Positions 35,782-44,614 are shown, numbered from the stretch's first letter. The stretch: 64,000 nt of DNA from Bacillus_BE sp042263505 (GCF_042263505.1 NZ_JBHKFI010000002.1:124001-188000), one strand, 5' to 3'. Numbers and translations: made by a program. The notes: generated from the letters alone by a model not told the origin.

Positions 35782-35823
35782 AAAGCCAATCGATTGGAAT
35801 AAATGTTTCATCGATTGGCTTTG
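35782..35823. terminator. bidirectional terminator between EndoQ-like gene and GNAT gene
   Basis: AAAGCCAATCGAT (35782-35794) pairs with ATCGATTGGCTTT (35810-35822), loop of 15; serves both converging genes. Confidence 0.9.
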
Positions 35824-35825
35824 TT

Positions 35826-36398
35826 TTACTCACGGATTTTTGCAAAGACACAAGTATCACGAAGATTCTTTCCATCTACACTTAATTGGTTTTTTCGTAA
35901 TATTCCTTCTAGTGTAAAGCCTAATCGTTCTGGAATTCGCCGACTATTCATATTTAAAGGGTCGCATCTTATTTCAACACGGTTGGCATCAAGTTTTTCA
36001 AACGCGAATGTTGTTAAACTATTAACTGCCTCTGTTATATAACCGTTTTTTTGATATCGACAATCACACCAATAACCAATTTCAAATTGACGTACATCCC
36101 AATTGATGCGATGTAGACCCGTTCCACCAATAAATTGGTCGTCTTCCTTCCGATAGATATGAAGGCGAATATCTTCCCTTAAAATATATTTGGCATAAGC
36201 TTTTCGAATCCCTTCCTCTAGCTGTTCGATGGATTCTATTCTTTGTGCCCATGGCATCCATTTCTTTAGCTCATCCCTCGAATAGGAAATGGCTTCACTA
36301 ATGATTTTTCCATCCCCAGGTAGACTTGGTCGAATGTAAAGTCGTTCTGTTTCAATTCTCTCTGGAAAATCAAGCAAAATATGGCTCACTTTTCTCAC
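35826..36398 (-). CDS. GNAT N-acetyltransferase, RimJ/RimL-like
   Basis: 190 residues of the Acetyltransf_3 group: N-terminal RIETERLYIRPSLPGDG, central FIGGTGLHRINWDVRQFEIGYW and the acetyl-CoA pocket region YQKNGYITEAVNSL, then NRVEIRCDPLNMNSRRIPERLGF. The pyrophosphate loop is YQKNGY rather than a classic QxxGxG. Targets may be ribosomal protein or other amino groups; not determinable. AGGGAGAG precedes the ATG on the minus strand. Confidence 0.88.
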   Translation of the reverse strand: MRKVSHILLDFPERIETERLYIRPSLPGDGKIISEAISYSRDELKKWMPWAQRIESIEQLEEGIRKAYAKYILREDIRLHIYRKEDDQFIGGTGLHRINWDVRQFEIGYWCDCRYQKNGYITEAVNSLTTFAFEKLDANRVEIRCDPLNMNSRRIPERLGFTLEGILRKNQLSVDGKNLRDTCVFAKIRE

Positions 36399-36466
36399 TC
36401 TCCCTTTAGATTAAAGAAGATTATAGCGAAGAATTGGACGAAATCCAATCGATTTTCAAAAAAAAT

Positions 36467-36501
36467 AAAACTAGTATTTTTTCTTACAAAATACTAGTTT
36501 T
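36467..36501. other. AT-rich perfect hairpin upstream of spoIIM
   Basis: AACTAGTATTTT pairs with AAAATACTAGTT across the loop around 36481-36487. It lies between the divergent GNAT and spoIIM genes, so it is not an obvious terminator; it could be an operator or mRNA 5' stabiliser. Confidence 0.5.
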
Positions 36502-36564
36502 GCGAGTCATAGAGAAGGAGGTGAACGCATAAGCTTTACTAATAGTTTTCAGGGAGGATAAGCG

Positions 36565-37203
36565 ATGAAACGAAAATGGAACCAGAATTCAATTGTTAAT
36601 CATATTAGTGAACATTCTTCAATTTATATATTTATTATTGTCTTATTCTTAATGGGAGTCATTTTTGGTGCCATCGTGGTCAATAGCTTGAGTATGACGC
36701 AAAAGGAAGACTTGTTTTATTATTTATCGCAATTTTTTGGACAAGTATCTGCTGGAAAGGTCGCTGCATCAAAGGATCTATTTATTCAAAGCTTTCTTCA
36801 CAATAGCAAATTTATCGGGCTTTTTTGGCTCTTAGGTATTTCCATTATTGGCTTGCCTGTCATCTTAATTTTACTCTTTATGAAGGGGATGGTTGTCGGC
36901 TTTACGGTTGGTTTTTTAGTCAATCAAATGAACTGGAAGGGATTTTTGTTATCGTTTGTCTCGGTCCTCCCGCAAAATTTCATTATCATTCCGATATTTA
37001 TTATTGCGGCAACACTTGCTGTTTCTTTTTCATTAAGAATGGTAAAAAGAGAGTTTATGAAAAAAATGGGTCAACCTTTTTTACCGATGTTTAGTAAATA
37101 TTTGCTTGCCTTTAGTGTAGCCCTCCTTTTTATTGTTTTCGCTGCCGCAATAGAAGCGTATATTTCCCCAACTCTCATTAAATCTGTGATACACTCCATT
37201 TAA
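36565..37203 (+). CDS. spoIIM: stage II sporulation protein M
   Basis: Membrane protein of the SpoIIDMP septal peptidoglycan-degrading machine needed for engulfment. 212 residues with about five transmembrane segments (FIIVLFLMGVIFGAIVV, FIGLFWLLGISIIGLPVIL, GMVVGFTVGFLV, FIIIPIFIIAATLAV, YLLAFSVALLFIVF), as in B. subtilis SpoIIM. AGGGAGGATAAG precedes the ATG. It lies upstream of fur as in B. subtilis. Expression by sigma-E is expected from the family; I cannot call a confident sigma-E promoter. Confidence 0.93.
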   Translation: MKRKWNQNSIVNHISEHSSIYIFIIVLFLMGVIFGAIVVNSLSMTQKEDLFYYLSQFFGQVSAGKVAASKDLFIQSFLHNSKFIGLFWLLGISIIGLPVILILLFMKGMVVGFTVGFLVNQMNWKGFLLSFVSVLPQNFIIIPIFIIAATLAVSFSLRMVKREFMKKMGQPFLPMFSKYLLAFSVALLFIVFAAAIEAYISPTLIKSVIHSI

Positions 37204-37240
37204 TGAGGGCGTCATTTATAAATATTTTATAATAGTTACT

Positions 37241-37310
37241 TTATAATAATTATTATTGAGTCTAAATTATAATAATTTTATTTTGAAACGAAGAAAGTAT
37301 CTGTTATAAT
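37241..37310 (+). promoter_or_regulatory. fur promoter with two PerR/Fur-type boxes
   Basis: TTGAAA (37283-37288), 16-bp spacer, TATAAT (37305-37310). TTATAATAATTATTA (37241-37255) and TTATAATAATTTTAT (37267-37281) each match the PerR box TTATAATNATTATAA at 13 of 15 positions. In B. subtilis fur is a PerR target, so peroxide-responsive control is likely. Confidence 0.75.
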
Positions 37311-37344
37311 GAGAATTGACAGTGGCGGGGGAGGAAATACCAGA

Positions 37345-37803
37345 ATGGAAACGAGAATTGATAGAATAAAAAAGCAGTTGCATTCATCCAGCTATAAGCT
37401 AACACCGCAGCGAGAAGCGACCGTTCGCGTCTTGCTTGAACATGAAGAGGATCATTTAAGCGCAGAAGATGTATACCTCCTTGTAAAAGAAAAATCGCCA
37501 GAGATTGGTTTAGCAACTGTTTATCGAACTTTAGAATTACTATCTGAACTGAAAATTGTAGATAAAATTAACTTTGGTGATGGTGTTTCAAGATATGACT
37601 TGAGACAAGAAGGGGCTGCACATTTTCACCATCATCTGGTCTGCATTGAATGTGGGGCAGTTGATGAAATTCAAGAAGATTTGCTTGAGGATGTTGAAGC
37701 CATTGTCGAAAAACGGTGGAATTTTAAAATAAAAGATCATAGACTGACCTTTCATGGAATTTGTCATCGTTGTCAAGACAAAATAGCGGGTGAAACGGAC
37801 TAG
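37345..37803 (+). CDS. fur: ferric uptake regulator Fur
   Basis: 152-residue metalloregulator. The N-terminal winged-helix region contains LTPQREATVRVLL and GLATVYRTLELLSE; the dimerisation domain has the metal site HFHHHLVCIECGAV and a second CxxC (CHRC). ATG 37345 is used, with GGGGGAGG upstream; the frame is open 12 codons earlier but the extension overlaps the promoter region. It is the only Fur-family gene here and its length and motifs fit Fur rather than PerR or Zur. Confidence 0.95.
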   Translation: METRIDRIKKQLHSSSYKLTPQREATVRVLLEHEEDHLSAEDVYLLVKEKSPEIGLATVYRTLELLSELKIVDKINFGDGVSRYDLRQEGAAHFHHHLVCIECGAVDEIQEDLLEDVEAIVEKRWNFKIKDHRLTFHGICHRCQDKIAGETD

Positions 37804-37806
37804 GAG

Positions 37807-37832
37807 GCTGACACAATTTTGTCAGCTTTTTT
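37807..37832 (+). terminator. intrinsic terminator after fur
   Basis: GCTGAC (37807-37812) pairs with GTCAGC (37821-37826), with inner CA/TG-type extension, followed by TTTTTT. Confidence 0.85.
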
Positions 37833-37954
37833 CATATTTGCTCCATATCATTTATCATGAAAAGAAGAGGATCTATTAATTGATTATCAATTAGGTATAA
37901 ATCTCGTCCAAAATGGCATAAGTTGTATATATAGATCATTTTGGAGGAAGAACG

Positions 37955-38182
37955 ATGAAATCGTGGCTAACCCTTATTTTTCAAACACTAAAAGTATTTA
38001 TTCTTTTTACAGGTTGTACGATTCTTTTCTATTTTGGAATAACGTGGTTAAATGAGGAGTATCAGGACTATCATCATTTTGACGAACCTAAAGGAACGGC
38101 TGTAAAAGTTTCAACTGGGGAGCATGGTGGACAAACCTCATGGCTTGACCGGTTAATTTTGTTTTATTTAAATGGGGAGTAA
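37955..38182 (+). CDS. yqzK: YqzK-like small membrane protein
   Basis: 75 residues: one N-terminal transmembrane helix (TLIFQTLKVFILFTGCTILFY) and a polar tail (DYHHFDEPKGTAVKV). TTGGAGGAAG precedes the ATG. Its stop codon overlaps the xerD ATG by one base, so the two are translationally coupled, as yqzK and xerD are adjacent in B. subtilis. Function unknown; a membrane protein coupled to the dimer-resolution recombinase is notable. Confidence 0.85.
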   Translation: MKSWLTLIFQTLKVFILFTGCTILFYFGITWLNEEYQDYHHFDEPKGTAVKVSTGEHGGQTSWLDRLILFYLNGE

Positions 38183-39081
38183 TGAACGTGGAAAATCATT
38201 TGAAGGATTTTATCCATTTTTTAATCGTTGAAAAAGGCCTAGCAAAGAATACAATCGTTTCATATGAAAGAGATTTAAAAAGCTATTTAACATACTTAAA
38301 GGAAATAGAAAAAATAGGTGATTTAAATCAGGTGCAAAGGGTGCAAATTGTCCATTTTTTAGGAAAATTAAAGGAAGAGGGAAAGTCTGCTAAAACCTTA
38401 GCAAGACATGTAGCCTCCATTAGATCCTTTCATCAATTTTTAATCAGAGAAAAGGTGACAAGTCAGGATCCTTCTGTTCATATCGAAAGCCCTCAAATGG
38501 AAAAATCATTACCAAAGGTACTGAGTTTAAAGGAGGTTGAAATCCTACTTGATACTCCAAAACCAATTGATCCCTTTGGTATGCGGGATAAAGCGATGCT
38601 TGAACTCCTTTATGCAACAGGAATCCGAGTCAGTGAATTAATTTCCTTGAATTCCGGAGATGTTCATTTAACGATGGGATTTGTGCGCTGTATTGGGAAA
38701 GGGAATAAGGAAAGAATTATTCCAGTAGGAAAGACTGCTTTACGAGCAATTAGCGAATATGTGAGTCATGGAAGACCTAAGCTACAATCGAAAAATAACC
38801 ATGATGAGGCTCTCTTTTTAAATCATCATGGAAAAAGATTAACGAGACAGGGTTTTTGGAAAATCCTCAAAAGGCTGACCAAAGAAGCAGGGATAAATAA
38901 GGATCTCTCCCCGCATACATTGCGACATTCTTTCGCAACCCATTTATTAGAAAATGGAGCGGATTTGCGGGCTGTTCAAGAAATGCTCGGTCATGCCGAT
39001 ATTTCCACAACCCAAATCTATACTCATGTCACAAAAACTCGCTTGAAGGATGTTTACAGTCAATTTCACCCTCGGGCATAA
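38182..39081 (+). CDS. xerD: site-specific tyrosine recombinase XerD
   Basis: Resolves chromosome dimers at dif together with CodV/XerC. 299 residues: N-terminal SAM-like DNA-binding domain (about 1-90) and catalytic domain with Arg in ATGIRVSELI, Lys in GKGNKERIIP, HTLRHSFATH (His and Arg), GHADISTTQIY with nucleophile Tyr280. AATGGGGAG precedes ATG 38182. The C-terminal SQFHPRA tail is typical of RipX/XerD in Bacilli. A terminator follows. Confidence 0.95.
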   Translation: MNVENHLKDFIHFLIVEKGLAKNTIVSYERDLKSYLTYLKEIEKIGDLNQVQRVQIVHFLGKLKEEGKSAKTLARHVASIRSFHQFLIREKVTSQDPSVHIESPQMEKSLPKVLSLKEVEILLDTPKPIDPFGMRDKAMLELLYATGIRVSELISLNSGDVHLTMGFVRCIGKGNKERIIPVGKTALRAISEYVSHGRPKLQSKNNHDEALFLNHHGKRLTRQGFWKILKRLTKEAGINKDLSPHTLRHSFATHLLENGADLRAVQEMLGHADISTTQIYTHVTKTRLKDVYSQFHPRA

Positions 39082-39109
39082 GTGGATGATTCATAATTTC
39101 ATAGATTGT

Positions 39110-39146
39110 TCAAAAAGCTGCCAAAAATTTTGGTGGCTTTTTTATT
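39110..39146 (+). terminator. intrinsic terminator after xerD
   Basis: AAAAAGCTGCCAAAA pairs with TTTTGGTGGCTTTTT with one bulged base, followed by more T. Confidence 0.75.
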
Positions 39147-39194
39147 GTCATTTTCAGCTATAATTTAGTAAAATATAGATGTCAGACTTCTGAC
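39145..39194 (+). promoter_or_regulatory. candidate deoB promoter with palindromic operator
   Basis: TTGTCA (39145-39150), 18-bp spacer, TAAAAT (39169-39174). The palindrome GTCAGA-CT-TCTGAC (39181-39194) falls at the predicted start of transcription, where a repressor would block it. The shape resembles GntR-family operators; no regulator gene is adjacent. Confidence 0.5.
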
Positions 39195-39313
39195 TTCAAT
39201 TATTTATATGTTAACCATCTCGGGTTAAGGGCAACCTATTCGTATATGAAACCGGATTCAAAATGCTTAGTATGCAATATTATATATTGCTTGAATATAA
39301 AGGAGGAGTTTAC

Positions 39314-40495
39314 ATGACAAATCAATTTAAAAGAGTTTTTATCATTGTTATGGATTCAGTTGGGATTGGTGAAGCACCTGACGCTGAGAAGTTTAATGAC
39401 AAAGGTGCAGATACTTTTGGCCATATTGCAGAGAGTATGAACGGACTACATATGCCTAATATGGGAAAATTAGGTTTAAGTAATATTAGAGAAATAAAAG
39501 GAATTGAAAAACAGGCTAAGCCACTTGCCTTCTATACGAAAATGCAGGAAGCTTCTAATGGAAAAGATACGATGACAGGACATTGGGAGATTATGGGCCT
39601 TCATATTCAAACTCCATTTCAGGTTTTCCCTGATGGTTTTCCACCAGAATTAATTTCTGAACTGGAGGAAAAAACGGGAAGAAAGGTAATTGGTAATAAA
39701 CCGGCAAGTGGAACGGAAATTCTTGATGAATTAGGCGAAGAGCATATGAAGACAGGTGATATGATTGTCTATACTTCTGCTGATTCAGTTCTACAAATTG
39801 CTGCGCACGAGGAAATCATCCCACTTGATGAGCTGTATAAAATTTGTAAAATTGCTAGAGAGCTTACTTTAGATGAAAAATATATGGTTGGACGTGTAAT
39901 TGCAAGACCATTTGTTGGTGAGCCAGGAAACTTTAAACGAACACCAAATCGTCATGATTATGCTTTAAAACCTTTTGAAAGAACGGTAATGAATGATTTA
40001 AAAGACTCAGGGTTTGATTGTATAGCGATTGGGAAAATCTCTGATATTTATGATGGAGAAGGCGTAACAAAATCTCTTCGTACTGTCTCTAATATGGATG
40101 GTATGGACAAATTAATTGAGACCTTAAATATGGACTTTACGGGCATTAGCTTCTTAAACCTCGTTGATTTTGATGCATTATATGGTCATCGCAGAGATCC
40201 AATCGGCTATGGTAAAGCATTGGAGGAATATGATGCAAGATTGCCAGAGGTTTTTGCTAAAATGAAGAATGATGATTTACTCATTATAACGGCAGATCAC
40301 GGTAATGACCCAGTACATCATGGAACAGATCATACGCGTGAATATGTTCCGCTTATTGTTTATTCAAAGAGTTTTGCTGAAGGAAAAGAGCTTCCTATTC
40401 GTGAAACTTTTGCAGATATTGGTGCAACAGTGGCGGAAAACTTTAAAGTGAAGATGCCTAATCACGGAAAAAGCTTTTTAAAAGAACTAAATTAA
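39314..40495 (+). CDS. deoB: phosphopentomutase
   Basis: Alkaline-phosphatase-superfamily enzyme that interconverts (deoxy)ribose 1- and 5-phosphates in nucleoside salvage. 393 residues from ATG 39314 with AAAGGAGGAG upstream. Metal and nucleophile region MDSVGIGEAPDA, the phosphothreonine segment GKDTMTGHWE and the C-terminal metal site TADHGNDP are intact. First gene of deoB-pupG-pdp, a compact nucleoside catabolic operon. Also called drm in B. subtilis. Confidence 0.96.
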   Translation: MTNQFKRVFIIVMDSVGIGEAPDAEKFNDKGADTFGHIAESMNGLHMPNMGKLGLSNIREIKGIEKQAKPLAFYTKMQEASNGKDTMTGHWEIMGLHIQTPFQVFPDGFPPELISELEEKTGRKVIGNKPASGTEILDELGEEHMKTGDMIVYTSADSVLQIAAHEEIIPLDELYKICKIARELTLDEKYMVGRVIARPFVGEPGNFKRTPNRHDYALKPFERTVMNDLKDSGFDCIAIGKISDIYDGEGVTKSLRTVSNMDGMDKLIETLNMDFTGISFLNLVDFDALYGHRRDPIGYGKALEEYDARLPEVFAKMKNDDLLIITADHGNDPVHHGTDHTREYVPLIVYSKSFAEGKELPIRETFADIGATVAENFKVKMPNHGKSFLKELN

Positions 40496-40507
40496 GGGGA
40501 GATTTTT

Positions 40508-41329
40508 GTGGAATTTGCTCAAGTTCAGAATGCTGCCAATTTTTTAAAGAATAAATTTGAACAACCACCAAAGATTGGATTAATTCTTGGTTCAGGTCTT
40601 GGGGTATTAGGAGACGAAATAGAGAACTCTGTCAAAATTCCTTACCGAGAGATACCTGATTTTCCGGTCTCTACTGTTGAAGGCCATGCCGGTCAGCTTG
40701 TATTTGGCGATTTAAATGGGATTCAAGTAGTAGCGATGCAGGGACGCTTTCATTATTATGAAGGGTATAGTTTCGATAAAGTAACCTTCCCTGTTCGAGT
40801 GATGAAAGAGCTAGGTGTGGAAACAATCATTGTGACCAATGCGGCTGGAGGAGTGAATGAAAGCTTTTCACCAGGTGATTTAATGCTTCTTTCTGATCAT
40901 ATTAATAATATGGGCTCTAATCCGCTCATTGGCCCAAACGATCCTAAATTCGGCGTGCGTTTCCCCGATATGTCGGAAAGCTATTCCAAAGAGCTCAGAC
41001 AAATAGCAAAAGAGATAGCTCAAAAGCTACAAATTCAAATTCAAGAGGGAGTATATGTTGGAAATACAGGGCCAACCTATGAAACTCCTGCTGAAATTCG
41101 GATGATCCGTAGTTGGGGCGGGGATGCTGTTGGGATGTCAACTGTTCCCGAAGTCATTGTGGCTCGACATAGTGGAATGAAGGTATTAGGAATTTCTTGT
41201 ATCTCAAATATGGCAGCAGGGATCTTAGATCAACCGCTAAACCATGAAGAAGTCATAGAGACAACTGGAAAGGTAAAAGTGAATTTCTTAAAATTTGTCA
41301 AAGAGTTAGTAAAGGAAATTGGTGCATAA
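40508..41329 (+). CDS. pupG: purine-nucleoside phosphorylase
   Basis: Trimeric-type PNP that splits guanosine and inosine with phosphate. 273 residues with GSGLGVLGDEIE (phosphate site), GRFHYYEGY, TNAAGGVNESF, GPTYETPAEIRM and VGMSTVPEVIVARH. GTG 40508 is preceded by AAGGGGAG, 12 bases after deoB. Together with phosphopentomutase it delivers ribose 5-phosphate from purine nucleosides. Confidence 0.96.
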   Translation: MEFAQVQNAANFLKNKFEQPPKIGLILGSGLGVLGDEIENSVKIPYREIPDFPVSTVEGHAGQLVFGDLNGIQVVAMQGRFHYYEGYSFDKVTFPVRVMKELGVETIIVTNAAGGVNESFSPGDLMLLSDHINNMGSNPLIGPNDPKFGVRFPDMSESYSKELRQIAKEIAQKLQIQIQEGVYVGNTGPTYETPAEIRMIRSWGGDAVGMSTVPEVIVARHSGMKVLGISCISNMAAGILDQPLNHEEVIETTGKVKVNFLKFVKELVKEIGA

Positions 41330-41465
41330 GGTTTAATATTATGTCATTCTTTAACACGTGCTCCTCTTTTGCAAACGCGAAATCCTTGCTTTATCATTTG
41401 TTTTGCTTAAGTTAGAAATTTGTTTTCTCTGTATTCATCTTAAATTATACAAAGTGGTGAGAAAA

Positions 41466-42770
41466 ATGAGAATGGTTGATTTAATTGAAAAAAAACGCAA
41501 TGGTCAAGAGCTCTCAACAGACGAAATTCATTTTATTATTCAAGGATATACAGATGGAACGATTCCGGATTATCAAGTAAGTGCTCTAACAATGGCTATC
41601 TATTTTCAAGGGATGAATGATCGCGAAAGGGCAGATTTAACTATGGCCATGGTTGAATCCGGTGATCAAATTGATCTTTCTGAGATTGAAGGCATTAAAG
41701 TGGATAAGCATTCAACAGGTGGCGTAGGCGATACGACAACATTAGTATTAGGACCACTTGTTGCAGCAGTGGGTGTTCCAGTAGCAAAAATGTCAGGAAG
41801 AGGATTAGGTCACACAGGTGGAACCATTGATAAACTCGAATCTGTTTCTGGATTTCATGTAGAAATTGATAAGAATGAATTTATTAAACTAGTGAACGAT
41901 AATGGAATTGCTGTTATTGGGCAAAGTGGAAACTTAACCCCGGCAGATAAAAAGCTTTATGCTTTAAGAGATGTAACGGCTACTGTTGATAGTATTCCAT
42001 TAATCGCAAGCTCCATTATGAGTAAGAAAATTGCAGCTGGAGCAGATGCTATTTGTCTTGATGTGAAGACAGGTGCTGGTGCCTTTATGAAATCACTTGA
42101 TGATGCGAGAGAACTAGCCAGTGCGATGGTACGGATTGGAAACAATATTCAGAGAAAAACGATGGCAGTTATCTCTGATATGAGCCAACCATTAGGCTAC
42201 GCAATAGGAAATGCTCTTGAAGTCAAGGAAGCAATTGATACATTAAAGGGTGAAGGCCCAGAAGATTTAACTGAACTATGCTTAACTTTAGGCAGTCATA
42301 TGGTATATTTGGCAAAAAAAGCAGATTCATTAGCACAAGCTCGAGAATTGCTGAAGAATGCTATCAAAAATGGTTCTGCATTAGAAAAATTCAAGACCTT
42401 TTTAAGTGCACAAGGTGGAGATGCATCTGTAGTTGACAATCCAGCTAAACTACCTCAAGCGAATTACATAATGGAATTAGCTGCAAAAGAGTCAGGGTAT
42501 GTAACTGAAATCATCGCGGATGAAGTTGGAACTGCAGCCATGTTATTGGGGGCAGGTCGGGCAACAAAGGAATCGCAAATTGATTTAGCCGTTGGACTTG
42601 TCCTTAATAAGAAAATTGGTGATAAGGTCAATAAAGGTGAGTCACTCGTTACAATTCATAGTAATTTTGCGGATGTTCAGGAAGTTAAGGAAAAATTATA
42701 TAAGAGCATTCAATTAAGCAATGAAAAAATTACTCCCCCTCCATTAATTCATGAAGAAATAACTAAATAA
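41466..42770 (+). CDS. pdp: pyrimidine-nucleoside phosphorylase
   Basis: Splits uridine, thymidine and deoxyuridine with phosphate. 434 residues from ATG 41466 behind AAAGTGGTGAG; the open frame upstream from 41358 is not coding. Signature region KHSTGGVGDTTTLVLGPLVAA (phosphate binding) with KMSGRGLGHTGGT, then DVTATVDSIPLIASS. Placed 136 bases after pupG, completing a three-gene salvage cluster; in B. subtilis pdp lies with dra-nupC instead. A terminator follows. Confidence 0.95.
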   Translation: MRMVDLIEKKRNGQELSTDEIHFIIQGYTDGTIPDYQVSALTMAIYFQGMNDRERADLTMAMVESGDQIDLSEIEGIKVDKHSTGGVGDTTTLVLGPLVAAVGVPVAKMSGRGLGHTGGTIDKLESVSGFHVEIDKNEFIKLVNDNGIAVIGQSGNLTPADKKLYALRDVTATVDSIPLIASSIMSKKIAAGADAICLDVKTGAGAFMKSLDDARELASAMVRIGNNIQRKTMAVISDMSQPLGYAIGNALEVKEAIDTLKGEGPEDLTELCLTLGSHMVYLAKKADSLAQARELLKNAIKNGSALEKFKTFLSAQGGDASVVDNPAKLPQANYIMELAAKESGYVTEIIADEVGTAAMLLGAGRATKESQIDLAVGLVLNKKIGDKVNKGESLVTIHSNFADVQEVKEKLYKSIQLSNEKITPPPLIHEEITK

Positions 42771-42781
42771 TGAATAGATAA

Positions 42782-42824
42782 AAAATGCCAAGGGCGAATA
42801 TATCGTCCCTTGGCATTTTTTTTA
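42782..42824 (+). terminator. intrinsic terminator of deoB-pupG-pdp
   Basis: AAATGCCAAGGG pairs with CCCTTGGCATTT and inner CGA/TCG, followed by a run of eight T. Confidence 0.9.
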
Positions 42825-42890
42825 TGACTTGTCACCATCAAATGATTTCGATAAGTAGGAAAAGCAACGAAAAAGTAAATAGTAAATTTT

Positions 42891-42918
42891 GTATATATTT
42901 AATGAAAATGGAAAAAAT
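42891..42918 (+). promoter_or_regulatory. candidate sigma-F promoter of dacF
   Basis: GTATA (42891-42895), 14-bp spacer, GGAAAAAAT (42910-42918) fits the sigma-F pattern GYATA / GGnnAnAnT, 30 bases upstream of the dacF ATG. Confidence 0.65.
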
Positions 42919-42947
42919 GTGATTATTAAGAATGGAGGGTTACTGTC

Positions 42948-44117
42948 ATGAAATGTTTTGTTGCTTCATTGTTAGCTTTAACATTTATTACATCAAATTT
43001 TGTAGCGAGCGCTTATGCAAAAGAAGAAACAGGCGTACAGCTAGTCGACGATGCAAAATCTGCGGTCTTGATTGAGAGAGATACAGGTACCGTCATTTAT
43101 GATAAGGATAGTAAAGAACGCTTACCCCCAGCCAGTATGACAAAGATAATGACAATGTTATTAATAATGGAAGCGATTGACAAAGGTAGCTTAAAAATGA
43201 ATGAAAAGATTAGGACGAGCGAGTATGCAGCATCAATGGGAGGATCGCAGATTTTCCTGGAGCCTGGTGAAGAAATGACAACCGAACAGATGCTAAAAGG
43301 AATTGCGATTGGCTCTGCGAATGATGCATCCGTTGCTGTCGCAGAAAGACTTGCTGGTTCTGAAGAAGCTTTTGTCGGGCAAATGAATAAAAAGGCAGCT
43401 GAATTAGGTTTGAAGGATACGCATTTTCAAAATGCAACGGGATTGCCAACAGATAATCATTATAGCACCGCCTATGATATGGCAATGATGGCAAAAGAAC
43501 TTCTAAAATATGAGCAAATCACTAAATTTACCGGAACCTATGAAGCTTATTTACGCGAAAATAGTGATAAAAAATTTTGGTTAGTGAATACGAATCGCTT
43601 AGTAAAATTCTATCCTGGTGTTGATGGCTTAAAAACGGGTTATACCAATGATGCAAAATATTGCCTTACAGCAACAGCGCAAAAAAATGGCATGCGTGTT
43701 ATTGCCGTGGTTTTTGGGGCATCAACCTCCAAGGTTCGAAATGCACAAGTAACAAAATTGCTTGACTATGCTTTTAGTCAATATGAAACACATCCAATGT
43801 ATAAACGAAACCATTTATTAGGAAAAGTCACCATCAGTAAGGGTGAAAAAAGGACGGTTGACGCTATCACAAGTGAGCCAATTAGCTTATTGACAAAAAA
43901 AGGGATGAACATTAAAGATGTCAACCAAAAAATTGTTTTAAGCAAAAATATAAAGGCCCCAATTAAGAAGGGGGATCGAATCGGTACGCTTAAAATTACA
44001 AAGGATGGTAATACACTTGTCACAAGTCCACTGCTCGCTAAGGAGGATATCCAAGAGGCAAGTTGGTGGGGACTTTATAAACGCTCTTTAAGCATGTTTA
44101 CAAAATCGGGGGAATAA
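42948..44117 (+). CDS. dacF: D-alanyl-D-alanine carboxypeptidase DacF
   Basis: Low-molecular-weight penicillin-binding protein that trims spore cortex peptides. 389 residues with a signal peptide (FVASLLALTFITSNFVASAYA). Active-site motifs SxxK (PASMTKIM), SxN (GSANDAS) and KTG (GLKTGYT) are present, followed by the PBP5 C-terminal domain. AATGGAGGG precedes the ATG. It lies upstream of spoIIAA as in B. subtilis, where dacF is made in the forespore under sigma-F and sigma-G. Confidence 0.95.
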   Translation: MKCFVASLLALTFITSNFVASAYAKEETGVQLVDDAKSAVLIERDTGTVIYDKDSKERLPPASMTKIMTMLLIMEAIDKGSLKMNEKIRTSEYAASMGGSQIFLEPGEEMTTEQMLKGIAIGSANDASVAVAERLAGSEEAFVGQMNKKAAELGLKDTHFQNATGLPTDNHYSTAYDMAMMAKELLKYEQITKFTGTYEAYLRENSDKKFWLVNTNRLVKFYPGVDGLKTGYTNDAKYCLTATAQKNGMRVIAVVFGASTSKVRNAQVTKLLDYAFSQYETHPMYKRNHLLGKVTISKGEKRTVDAITSEPISLLTKKGMNIKDVNQKIVLSKNIKAPIKKGDRIGTLKITKDGNTLVTSPLLAKEDIQEASWWGLYKRSLSMFTKSGE

Positions 44118-44201
44118 AATTCATTCTATTCAAATAAGCATGTCGAATCATTGATGTAAATTTCAATTTTTTAGCGAAAAGACACTAGTTTTGTCCATAA
44201 G

Positions 44202-44230
44202 AAGGAAATTGTTGAAAAAATATCGAATTG
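44202..44230 (+). promoter_or_regulatory. candidate sigma-H promoter of spoIIAA-spoIIAB-sigF
   Basis: AAGGAAATT (44202-44210), 11-bp spacer and ATCGAATTG (44222-44230) resemble the sigma-H pattern RnAGGAwWW / RnnGAATWW, 32 bases before the spoIIAA start, where B. subtilis also has a sigma-H promoter. Confidence 0.65.
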
Positions 44231-44262
44231 ACTCACTAAACCAAATAAGGAGGCAATGGCTA

Positions 44263-44613
44263 GTGAGTCTTAACATTCATTTGGAAACGAAAGAAGATGT
44301 ACTTTGCATCCGTTTGAGTGGAGAACTTGATCACCATTCGGCAGATCTATTGCGCGAACAGGCAACAAACATAATCGAAAATGAAAAGATTCGCCATATT
44401 GTTTTAAATTTAGAAAACCTTACCTTTATGGACAGTTCTGGACTAGGTGTTATTCTTGGCCGATATAAACAAATTCAGCCACTTCAAGGTGAAATGGTTG
44501 TATGTGCAATTTCTCCATCTATCCAAAGACTGTTTGATATGTCAGGCTTATTCAAGATCATTCGATTAGAGCCGACTGAAGAATATGCTTTGCAAAGATT
44601 GGGGGTTGCCTAA
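44263..44613 (+). CDS. spoIIAA: anti-sigma F factor antagonist
   Basis: STAS-domain protein that, when unphosphorylated, pulls SpoIIAB off sigma-F and so starts forespore gene expression. 116 residues; the phosphorylated Ser is Ser58 in FMDSSGLGV. GTG 44263 is chosen because AAGGAGG lies 9 bases upstream and the length then equals the B. subtilis protein; the open frame runs further upstream without a site. spoIIAB follows one base after its stop. Confidence 0.96.
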   Translation: MSLNIHLETKEDVLCIRLSGELDHHSADLLREQATNIIENEKIRHIVLNLENLTFMDSSGLGVILGRYKQIQPLQGEMVVCAISPSIQRLFDMSGLFKIIRLEPTEEYALQRLGVA

Positions 44614-44614
44614 T

